Both the position numbers and the translations under genes were made by a program. A stretch of DNA of 64,000 nucleotides from Thermasporomyces sp040195635 (lineage in GTDB: Bacteria > Actinomycetota > Actinomycetes > Propionibacteriales > Actinopolymorphaceae), in NCBI RefSeq assembly GCF_040195635.1, contig NZ_JBEFTX010000001.1, forward strand, positions 310,001-374,000. Direction: 5' to 3'. The notes under the pieces were generated by a model, which made no database searches, had not been told where the DNA came from, and saw only the letters and a list, made by a program, of their open reading frames with translations. Below are positions 41,161 to 49,700 of this stretch, in pieces; positions within the stretch are counted from its first letter, which is position 1, and every line of letters begins with the position of its first letter.

Positions 41161-41856
41161 TCAGAACCGGCTTCGTCGCAGGGCCGCGTAACCCGCGAGT
41201 AGCAAGGCGGCCCACCCGAGGGCGTGCACGGTGATCACGCCGGCCGATCCGAGGTCAGCGGCGCCTTCGATGCGCGACGCCGCGAAGAGTTGAGGGACCA
41301 GCCAGCGGGGGGTCTGCGACTGCCGCGACCCGAGGACGAGCACCAGGACGGGCACCGCGAGGACGATCATCACCGACCATCCCGCGCCGGCGATGACTGG
41401 CCGGCTCGCCAGGGCGCCGACGGCCAACCCACACATCGCCGACAGGACATGGAGCCACCCCCCGAATGCGACCCAAGCCGCCCACTCCGGCCAACCCCCG
41501 GAGATCTCGACCGCGCCGACGAGGAGGGGAGCCACGACACCGAGCACGACCACCGGCAGGACCATGACGAGGGCAGCAAGCAGGCCGGCGGCGAGCTCAC
41601 GGCCCCGGGAGCCGACGCCGATCTTGGCCAGCAAGCGCTGTTCGTCGGGCTCGGTGTCGAGCACGAGCTTGGTCTGCCAGCCGAAGACGCCGAACAGCAG
41701 CGCGGCCGAGAACGCGTACGCCTGGTTGGGTGGCGCCACTCCCCCGGCGTGGGCGACCGAGACCAGCGCCAAGGCCGCGACCAGGGGTGGCCAGACCCGC
41801 TGAAGCCCGACGTAGGCAGCGATGCGCATGCGTACAAGGGCGACGACCCGGGTCAC
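41161..41856 (-). CDS. ABC-2 type transporter permease
   Basis: A 231-residue membrane protein from GTG 41856, which overlaps the stop of the ATPase gene by 4 bp. About six hydrophobic segments are visible (VWPPLVAALALVSVAHAGG, YAFSAALLFGVFGWQTKLVLD, LLAALVMVLPVVVLGVVAPLL, SVMIVLAVPVLVLVLG, and others). It has no binding-protein partner, so the pair is probably an exporter. The substrate is unknown. Its stop lies 21 bp before pyk's start on the same strand. Confidence 0.8.
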   Translation of the reverse strand: MTRVVALVRMRIAAYVGLQRVWPPLVAALALVSVAHAGGVAPPNQAYAFSAALLFGVFGWQTKLVLDTEPDEQRLLAKIGVGSRGRELAAGLLAALVMVLPVVVLGVVAPLLVGAVEISGGWPEWAAWVAFGGWLHVLSAMCGLAVGALASRPVIAGAGWSVMIVLAVPVLVLVLGSRQSQTPRWLVPQLFAASRIEGAADLGSAGVITVHALGWAALLLAGYAALRRSRF

Positions 41857-42503
41857 GGCTCGCTCCGTACGTCCCGGTCCTCGGACACCGGACAGGTGTC
41901 GGACACCCGGCCCGCCTCGAGCGTCCACTGCCTGGTCGGTCCCAGGTCGCCCGACCGGCCCCGGTGGTCTGTGACGACACAGAAACCACCAGCCGCGGTG
42001 ACCTCCGCCACCAGCGCGGGGACCTCCTTCTGGCTGGTGGCGTCGAGGCCCTCCCACGGCTCGTCCATGACGAGGAGTCCGGGTCGCCTGAGCAAGGCCT
42101 GTGTCAATCCCACCTTGCGCCGGGTGCCCTGCGACACCGAGGCGAACGACGTGTCGAGGAACTCGGTGAGATGCAGCCTTCCGGCCAACTCGTCGATCCG
42201 TGCGCGTCCCTCGTCGGAAGTGAGGCCCTGGACCCTCGCCATGGCCTGGAGATAGCGCCGTACGGTGAAAGGTCGCCCGAGCGGAAGGCGCTCCGGCAGC
42301 CATCCGACCACAGCGGGACGGCCGGACAGCTCACCCCGACCCACGGGCAGCAACCCCGCGATGACCCGCAGCAGCGTCGACTTGCCGGAGCCGTTGCGTC
42401 CCTCGATGACAACCGTCTCACCAGGGCCGAGCTCGACGTCGACACCGCGGAGTACCCATGGCGTACGCCGGGCGTACCGAGCATGGACATCGACGAGCCG
42501 CAC
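41853..42503 (-). CDS. ABC transporter ATP-binding protein
   Basis: A 216-residue ATPase from GTG 42503 with AGAAAG upstream. It has Walker A EGRNGSGKST, a signature-like SVSQGTRRKVGLTQAL (SQGT replaces the usual SGGQ), Walker B LLVMDEPWEGLD and the H-loop region FCVVTDHRGRSGD. It lacks fused membrane segments and is coupled by a 4-bp overlap to the permease gene. Its start region lies only 42 bp from the divergent glutamine-synthetase-like gene, so the two share promoter DNA. Confidence 0.85.
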   Translation of the reverse strand: MRLVDVHARYARRTPWVLRGVDVELGPGETVVIEGRNGSGKSTLLRVIAGLLPVGRGELSGRPAVVGWLPERLPLGRPFTVRRYLQAMARVQGLTSDEGRARIDELAGRLHLTEFLDTSFASVSQGTRRKVGLTQALLRRPGLLVMDEPWEGLDATSQKEVPALVAEVTAAGGFCVVTDHRGRSGDLGPTRQWTLEAGRVSDTCPVSEDRDVRSEP

Positions 42504-42545
42504 GGGAATCTTTCTACCAGGGCTTCCGGTGGGAAGGATCAGACC

Positions 42546-43934
42546 ATGCCTCAGGTCTTCGACCGCGACCCGCGCCGGCGCCGCGATGCACGCGCCAAGG
42601 AGCTCGGCTCGCAACTCGCACTGCGACACGTCGCGGCGATCGCACTGACCTGGGTCGACAACGCCGGCATCACGCGCGTCAAGGCCGTACCCACCAGGAG
42701 ACTCGCCGACGCCGTCGCGTGGGGCGTCGGCATGTCGCCGGTGTTCGACGTCTTCACGGTCGGGGACTCCATCACGACCAGTACGCACATCGGCGGACCC
42801 GTCGGGGACCTTCGCCTCTTTCCGGACCTCGACCAGGTCACCGTTCTGGCGGCTCAGCCCGGCTGGGCATGGGCTCCGGTCGATCGCAGGACGCAGGAAG
42901 GTGAGACCTACCACGCCTGCCAGCGTTCCTTCGCCCGCCGGACGGTCGACGAGGCCGTCGGCCGTGGCCTGGACGTCCGCATGGCCTTCGAGGTCGAGTG
43001 GGTCGTCGGCCGGGACGCCGAGGACGGCGGCGACCATGCCGTGGAGTCGGCGTGCAAGGGCCCGGCTTATGGCATGACCCGGGTGATCGAGCTGTCGAAC
43101 TATGCGCACGACCTGCTCGACGCGCTCGCCGCCGAGGACGTGCCCGTCGAACAGTTCCACCCGGAGTACGCACCAGGTCAGCTGGAACTGTCTGTCTCCG
43201 CAGCGGATCCGGTCACCGCGGCCGACCGCCTCGTGCTCGTCCGGCAGACCATCCATGCGGTCTCGCAGACCTACGGCTGGCGCGCGTCGTTCGCGCCGGT
43301 CGTCGAGGCGGCGGGCGTGGGGAACGGGTCGCACCTGCACCTGTCGGCTTGGGCTGACGGCGCGAACCTGTTCGCAGGCGGCTCGGGACCTTATGGGCTG
43401 ACCGGACGCGCAGAGTCGCTGGTGGCGGAGCTGCTTGACCGGTTGCCGGCTCTGTGCGCCATCGGCGCTCCCAGCCCTGCCAGCTACCTTCGCCTGGTCC
43501 CGCAGCACTGGGCCGGGCCCTACCAGTGCTGGGGACGGGAGAACCGCGAGGCGGGGATCCGCCTGATCACTGGCACCGCAGGCTCCGAGCACACCGCCGC
43601 CAACGTCGAGCTCAAGTGCATCGACGGCAGTGCCAACCCGTATCTCGTCGTCGGCGCGGTCCTCGCCGTGGCACTCGCCGGGATCGACCGCGGACGCCGG
43701 CTGCCATCCGAGATGCGGGTCGACCCCGCCACCGTGCCTCCCGCCGACCGTCCGCCCCGGCTCCCCCAGTCGGCGCTGGAAGCCATGTCCCATCTGGAAG
43801 CCGACGAGATCCTGGCCACCGCGCTGGGTGAGCCGTTGCTGCATGCGTTCCTCGCCGTCCACCGGGCCGAGGTGGAGCTCTTCGCCGACGCGGCACCGGC
43901 CGAGATCGTCGCCGCGACCCGATGGGCGTACTGA
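42546..43934 (+). CDS. Glutamine synthetase-like ligase (FluG/GS-related), no adenylylation site
   Basis: A 462-residue glutamine-synthetase fold from ATG 42546 with GGAAGG upstream. Expected motifs are AFEVEWVV, FHPEYAPGQLELSV, GNGSHLHLSAW (metal/ATP), WGRENREAGIRLITG and NVELKCIDGSANPYLVVGAV. The usual tyrosine adenylylation site (NLYDLPPEE type) is absent: the corresponding tail reads DRPPRLPQSALEAMS. Such enzymes usually ligate glutamate to an amine (polyamine or other) rather than ammonia. The next gene on the same strand encodes an amidohydrolase, reproducing as two genes the two-domain eukaryotic FluG protein. Amine catabolism or gamma-glutamylation is the likely role. Confidence 0.85.
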   Translation: MPQVFDRDPRRRRDARAKELGSQLALRHVAAIALTWVDNAGITRVKAVPTRRLADAVAWGVGMSPVFDVFTVGDSITTSTHIGGPVGDLRLFPDLDQVTVLAAQPGWAWAPVDRRTQEGETYHACQRSFARRTVDEAVGRGLDVRMAFEVEWVVGRDAEDGGDHAVESACKGPAYGMTRVIELSNYAHDLLDALAAEDVPVEQFHPEYAPGQLELSVSAADPVTAADRLVLVRQTIHAVSQTYGWRASFAPVVEAAGVGNGSHLHLSAWADGANLFAGGSGPYGLTGRAESLVAELLDRLPALCAIGAPSPASYLRLVPQHWAGPYQCWGRENREAGIRLITGTAGSEHTAANVELKCIDGSANPYLVVGAVLAVALAGIDRGRRLPSEMRVDPATVPPADRPPRLPQSALEAMSHLEADEILATALGEPLLHAFLAVHRAEVELFADAAPAEIVAATRWAY

Positions 43935-44039
43935 GCCCAGGCCGTGGGAGTGGGCGAGAAGGGACGGATGCGTGGCCGAACGACGTGAGGTCACGCATCA
44001 GCACAGCACCTTGGTCCTGGGGCCGACGAAGGAGGTCCC

Positions 44040-45173
44040 GTGACCGGGCTCGACCAGCCACTCGTCGACGGGCACTGCCATGTCGTGGTCGACAGGCAAC
44101 CGGATCGGCAGGCGTTCGAACTCTTCCTCACCGAGGCCACGCAGCCCGCCCCCACGGGCGTCTCGTACGCCGACTCGCAGTTGGGTCTCGCGCTCCGCCG
44201 ATGGTGCGCCCCACCACTGGGCCTGCCGCCCGGCGCGCCGCTCGACGAGTACCTCGTGCGGCGAACCGAACTGCCGCCGGCCGATGTGCGGCGCCGGCTA
44301 CTCGAAGCGGCTGGACTCTCACACCTGCTGGTCGACACCGGGCTCGGAGCCACGGGCCCCGTTTCCCTGCCACAGTTGGCATCTGCCGCACGTGCGGAGG
44401 TTCGTCCAGTCGTACGCCTCGAACGGGTCGCCGAGGACCTCGCGTCGTCAGGAGTGTCAGCTGAGGACTTCGCCGACGCCTATGTCGCCACGCTTGTCGA
44501 CGCCACGCGAGACGCAGTCGCCGTGAAGTCGATCCTGGCCTACCGCCACGGATTCGCAGTGCCCGCGAGCCGGCCGGGCATGGCCGAGATCCGGGATGCC
44601 GCCCGTGGATGGCTCGCCTACACCGGAAGGCACGGAGCGGACGAGGCGATCCGCCAATGGCGCCTTGACGATCCGGTCCTTCTGCGATTCGTTCTCTGGT
44701 GCGGTCTTGATCGTGGCCTGCCGGTCCAGCTGCACACCGGCTTCGGGGACCGGGACCTGCGGCTCACCAGCGTGAACCCCGCCTTGCTGCAGGGCCTTTT
44801 CGAAGCGGCGGAGCCGACGGGGACGCCGATCGTCCTGTTGCACTGCTATCCGTACCACCGTGAGGCCGGCTGGCTGGCCGCCGTACATCCCTACGTGTAC
44901 GTCGATGTCGGGCTCACCGTGGCCCATGCCGGGATCCGTGCCGAAGCGGTCCTTGGTGAGTTCTGCGAACTGGCACCGTTCGGGAAGCTGCTGTACTCGA
45001 GCGACGCGTACGGACTGCCGGAGCTCTATCTCGCGGGCGCCGCGCAGTTCCGGGAGGCGTTCGGGAGGCTTCTCGACCGCTGGCGGAGGCAGGGCGCCCT
45101 CACCCTCGCCGACGCTGATCGGATCGGCGCGATGGTGGGCGCCGACAACGCCCGCCGCCTCTACTCCCTCTGA
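44040..45173 (+). CDS. Amidohydrolase (TIM-barrel, FluG N-terminal-domain type)
   Basis: A 377-residue metal-dependent hydrolase. Residues 10-14 (DGHCH) give the paired histidines. VKSILAYRHGF carries the candidate bridging lysine near residue 162, VQLHTGFGDRDLR the third histidine near 232, IVLLHCYPYHREA the fourth, and LYSSDAYGLPELYLAG the catalytic aspartate near 321. This is the AMP_hydrolase_2 group found fused to glutamine synthetase in FluG. It would hydrolyse an amide such as a gamma-glutamyl product of the upstream ligase, or supply its substrate. The GTG start is 105 bp downstream of the ligase stop; a hairpin terminator follows. Confidence 0.85.
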   Translation: MTGLDQPLVDGHCHVVVDRQPDRQAFELFLTEATQPAPTGVSYADSQLGLALRRWCAPPLGLPPGAPLDEYLVRRTELPPADVRRRLLEAAGLSHLLVDTGLGATGPVSLPQLASAARAEVRPVVRLERVAEDLASSGVSAEDFADAYVATLVDATRDAVAVKSILAYRHGFAVPASRPGMAEIRDAARGWLAYTGRHGADEAIRQWRLDDPVLLRFVLWCGLDRGLPVQLHTGFGDRDLRLTSVNPALLQGLFEAAEPTGTPIVLLHCYPYHREAGWLAAVHPYVYVDVGLTVAHAGIRAEAVLGEFCELAPFGKLLYSSDAYGLPELYLAGAAQFREAFGRLLDRWRRQGALTLADADRIGAMVGADNARRLYSL

Positions 45174-45205
45174 GGGCTCAGCTTCCGTGTCCTGGGGCCG
45201 TCTGC

Positions 45206-45254
45206 GACCTGTCGGAGGTTTCTCGTCTTCTACGACGAGAACCTCCGACAGGTC
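45206..45254. terminator. Strong bidirectional hairpin terminator
   Basis: A 22-nt arm at 45206-45227 (GACCTGTCGGAGGTTTCTCG, then TC) pairs with 45234-45254 with one unpaired T, leaving a 6-nt loop. It lies between the convergent amidohydrolase and gltD genes and should stop transcription from both sides. Confidence 0.85.
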
Positions 45255-45277
45255 AACGGAGACGGGAGCGAACGGCG

Positions 45278-46762
45278 TCAGGCCATGAGGGGGCGGGCTG
45301 TGGGCGGGATGGGGGCCGGCAACGCGGTTTCGCCTCCGCGCAACCAGGCGTCCACACCTGCCGCACAGGCACGCCCCTCGGCGATCGCCCACACGATGAG
45401 CGACTGGCCGCGGCCGGCGTCACCGGCGACGAATACCCCGTCGACGCTGCTCGCGTAGGACGCGTCCCGCTCGATGTTTCCGCGCTCGTCGAGCTCGACC
45501 TCCAGCTGTTCGAGCAGGCCGCCACGTTCCGGTCCGACGAAGCCCATCGCCAGCAGGACGAGCTCGGCGGGGATCTCCTCCTCGGTGCCGGGCACAGGTT
45601 CGAACCGGCCGTTCTCGAACTTCACCTGGACCAGCCGCAACGCCCGGAGCCGCCCCTCGTCGTCGCCGATGAACTCCTGCGTCGACACGGCGTACTTCCG
45701 GTCCCCGCCCTCCTCGTGTGCGCTCGACACGCGGAAGATCATCGGGTACGTCGGCCACGGGTGGGCGACCGGCCGCTCGTCGCTCGGGCGCGGCATGATC
45801 TCCAGCTGGACAACGCTCTTCGCGCCCTGGCGATGAGCGGTGCCGAGGCAGTCGGCGCCGGTGTCCCCGCCGCCGATGATGACGACGTTCTTGCCCGCGG
45901 CGGTGATCTGGTCGGGGACCTCCTCACCGTGCGCGGCCCGGTTGGCCTGCGGAAGGTACTCCATCGCCTGGTGGATCCCGGCCAGGTCGCGTCCGGGCAT
46001 CGGCAGGTCACGCGGGATCGTCGAGCCCATCGCCAGGACGACCGCGTCATAGCGGGTACGCAGGTCCTGGCCGGTCACATCCACACCGACGTTGACACCG
46101 GCGCGGAAGATCGTGCCCTCGCGGGCCATCTGGTCGATCCGGCGGTCGAGGATCCGCTTTTCCATCTTGAACTCGGGGATGCCGTAGCGCAGCAGGCCAC
46201 CGATCTTGTCCGCGCGTTCGTAGACCGCGACCGTGTGACCGGACCGGGTGAGCTGCTGGGCGGCGGCGAGCCCGGACGGGCCCGAGCCGACGACCGCGAT
46301 CGTGCGTCCGGTCAACCACTCCGGCGGCTGCGGGGTCACCCACCCTTCCTCGAACGCCCGGTCGATGATCGCGACCTCGACGTTCTTGATCGTCACGGCT
46401 CCACCGGACGTCGCCTCGTCGATGGCCAGGACGCAGGCCGTCTCGCAGGGTGCGGGACACAGCCGGCCGGTGAACTCCGGGAAGTTGTTGGTCGCGTGCA
46501 GGCGTTCGATCGCGGCCTGCCAGTCGTCACGCCAGACCAGGTCGTTCCACTCGGGGATGAGGTTGCCGAGCGGGCAACCCTGGTGGCAGAACGGGATACC
46601 GCAGTCCATACAGCGCCCGGCCTGGGCGGAGATGATCGGCAGCAGGGCGTGGCCGATGCCCTTGCCGGGATAGACCTCGTTCCAGTCCCGCAGGCGTTCG
46701 CCTACGGGACGGCGGTGCGCGACCTCGCGCGGAGTGGTCAGGAAGCCCTTGGGGTCAGCCAT
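45278..46762 (-). CDS. gltD: Glutamate synthase, small (beta) subunit
   Basis: A 494-residue protein from ATG 46762 (MADPKGFL). Two N-terminal [4Fe-4S] cysteine clusters are visible (GRCMDCGIPFCHQGCP near 48-63 and LCPAPCETAC). An FAD-binding GSGPSGLAAAQQL and an NADPH-binding IIGGGDTGADCLG follow. The C-terminal VAGDAGRGQSLIVWAIAEGR completes the flavin site. It supplies NADPH electrons to GltB, which makes two glutamates from glutamine and 2-oxoglutarate. Its start overlaps the gltB end by 8 bp, so the two are coupled. Confidence 0.96.
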   Translation of the reverse strand: MADPKGFLTTPREVAHRRPVGERLRDWNEVYPGKGIGHALLPIISAQAGRCMDCGIPFCHQGCPLGNLIPEWNDLVWRDDWQAAIERLHATNNFPEFTGRLCPAPCETACVLAIDEATSGGAVTIKNVEVAIIDRAFEEGWVTPQPPEWLTGRTIAVVGSGPSGLAAAQQLTRSGHTVAVYERADKIGGLLRYGIPEFKMEKRILDRRIDQMAREGTIFRAGVNVGVDVTGQDLRTRYDAVVLAMGSTIPRDLPMPGRDLAGIHQAMEYLPQANRAAHGEEVPDQITAAGKNVVIIGGGDTGADCLGTAHRQGAKSVVQLEIMPRPSDERPVAHPWPTYPMIFRVSSAHEEGGDRKYAVSTQEFIGDDEGRLRALRLVQVKFENGRFEPVPGTEEEIPAELVLLAMGFVGPERGGLLEQLEVELDERGNIERDASYASSVDGVFVAGDAGRGQSLIVWAIAEGRACAAGVDAWLRGGETALPAPIPPTARPLMA

Positions 46763-49700
46763 GTGCAGCCTCCATGATCGCCTGGTCGACGTCGCGTCCT
46801 TCGGCCTCTGCGCGGGCGCGCGCCTGCAGCACCCGTTTGTAGTCCTGCGGCATGATCTTCGTGAACCGGGCGAGTGTCGCCGGCCAGTCCGCAAGGAGCT
46901 TCTCCGCCACCGCGGACTCGGTTGCCTGGCCGTGCGCCTTCGCCAAGGCTGTCAACAGCTCCTTGTCATCGTCGGTGAGCGGCTCCAGATCGACCATCTC
47001 CTGGTTGATCCGCCCTGGTCGAAGATCCAGGACGTACGCCACGCCACCGGACATGCCGGCCGCGAAGTTGCGTCCGGTCGCGCCGAGGACGACGACGGTG
47101 CCGCCGGTCATGTACTCGCAACCGTGGTCACCCACGCCCTCCACGACCGCCGTCACCCCGGAGTTGCGGACGCAGAACCGTTCGCCCACCTTGCCGCGGA
47201 TGAAGAGCTCGCCACCGGTGGCGCCGTAGGCGATCACGTTGCCGGCGATGATGTTGTCCTCCGCCACCAGCGTGGCCGTTCGGTCCGGGCGTACGACGAT
47301 CCGCCCACCGGACAGCCCCTTGGCGAGGTAGTCGTTGGCATCGCCTTCCAACCGCAGCGTGATCCCAGGCGGAACGAACGCACCGAACGACTGGCCGGCC
47401 GACCCGATGAAGGTCAGGTCGATCGTGTCGTCGGGCAGTCCCCTGCCGCCGTAGATCTTCGTCAGCTCGTGACCGAGCATCGTGCCCACGGTGCGGTTGA
47501 CGTTGCGGATCGGCACCTGCGCACGGACCGGCTCGCCCTTGTCGAGGGCGTCGCGGGCGAGCTCGATGAGATGGTTGTCGAGCGCCTTCTCCAGGCCGTG
47601 GTCCTGGCTGGTCACACACCGGCGTGCGGCGCCACCTGGCAGGTCGGGCACGGCGAGGATCGGGCTGAGGTCGAGCCCCGAGGCCTTCCAGTGCTCGACC
47701 GCCTGTCCGACGTCGAGCATCTCGGCGTGGCCGATCGCCTCGTCGAGACTGCGGAACCCCAACTCCGCAAGGTATTCGCGGACCTCCTGCGCGATGTACT
47801 CGAAGAAGGTGACCACGAACTCCGGCTTGCCGTTGAAGCGCTTGCGCAGCTCGGGGTTCTGGGTCGCGACGCCGACCGGACATGTGTCGAGGTGGCAGAC
47901 CCGCATCATGATGCAGCCGGACACGACGAGCGGCGCGGTCGCGAAGCCGTACTCCTCCGCGCCGAGCAGTGCGGCGATCACGACATCGCGCCCAGTCTTG
48001 AGCTGCCCGTCGGTCTGGACGACGATCCGGTCCCGCAGCCCGTTGAGCAGCAGCGTCTGCTGGGTCTCGGCGAGGCCCAGCTCCCAGGGCGCACCCGCGT
48101 GCTTGAGCGAGGTGAGCGGCGCCGCGCCGGTGCCGCCGTCGTGGCCGGAGATCAGCACCACGTCGGCATGCGCCTTGGACACCCCGGCAGCGACCGTACC
48201 GACCCCGACCTCGGCGACCAGCTTCACGTGCACCCGCGCCGACGGGTTGGAGTTCTTCAGGTCGTGGATCAGCTGCGCGAGGTCCTCGATCGAGTAGATG
48301 TCGTGGTGCGGCGGCGGCGAGATCAGCCCCACACCCGGCGTGGAGTGCCGGGTCTTGGCGATCCACGGGTAGATCTTGCCGCCCGGCAGCTGGCCGCCCT
48401 CGCCGGGCTTCGCGCCCTGCGCCATCTTGATCTGCAGGTCGCTGGAGTGGGTGAGGTACTCCGACGTCACGCCGAACCGTCCGCTCGCGACCTGCTTGAT
48501 CGCACTGCGGCGTTCGGGGTCGTAGAGCCGCTCCGCGTCCTCGCCGCCCTCGCCGGTGTTGGACCGGGCGCCGATCCGGTTCATCGCGATGGCGAGCGTC
48601 GAGTGCGCCTCCATCGAGATCGAGCCGTACGACATGGCACCGGTCGAGAAGCGCCTGACGATGCTCTCGACCGACTCGACCTCCTCGATCGGCACGGGTG
48701 GGCGGACCCCGCTGCGCAGCGAGAACAGCCCACGCAACGTCATCAGTCGCTGCGCCTGCTCGTCGACGCGGCTCGTGTACTGCTTGAAGATGTCGTACCG
48801 CTGGCTGCGGGTCGAGTGCTGCAACCGGAACACCGTCTCCGGGTCGAACAGGTGCGGCTCCCCCTCCCGCCGCCACTGGTACTCGCCCCCGATCGCCAGG
48901 CGTCGGTGCGGCTGCGCGACCCCGTCCCGGGGATACGCCTGCACGTGCCGGCGGCGTACCTCCTCGGCGATCGCGTCGAGCCCCACCCCGCCGAGGCGGG
49001 ACGTGGTGCCGGTGAAGTACCTGTCGATGACGTCCTGCCCCAGGCCGATCGCCTCGAAGATCTGTGCACCTGTGTAGGACGCGACCGTCGACACGCCCAT
49101 CTTGCTCATGACCTTGAGCACGCCCTTGCCGAGCGCCTTGACGAGGTTGCGGACGGCCTGTTCGGTCTCGATCCCGGTGAGGAAGTCCCCTTCCCGCACG
49201 AGGTCCTCGACGCTTTCCATGGCGAGGTAGGGGTTGACCGCCGCCGCGCCGTAGCCGATCAGCAGGGCCACATGGTGCACCTCGCGGACGTCGCCGGCCT
49301 CGACGACCAGGCCGACCCTGGACCGCGCCTTCTCCCTGATCAGGTGGTGGTGCACCGCTCCGGTGAGGAGCAGCGACGGAATCGGCGCCAGGTCGGCGTT
49401 GGAGTGCCGGTCGGACAGCACGATCACCCGCGCGCCGTCGGCGATCGCCGCCGACACCTCAGTGCAGATCTCCTCGAGCCGGCGAGCCAACTCCGCTCCG
49501 CCACCCTCGACGCGGTAAAGGCCCTTGACGACGTGCGCGGCGTAGCCGGGGAAGTCACCGTCGCGGTTGACGTGGACGATCTTGGCCAGCTCGTCGTTGT
49601 CGATCACCGGGAACGGCAGCACGATCTGCCGGCACGACGCGGGCCCTGCCTCGAGCAGGTTGCGCTCCGGGCCGATCGTCCCGGCGAGTGAGGTGACCAA

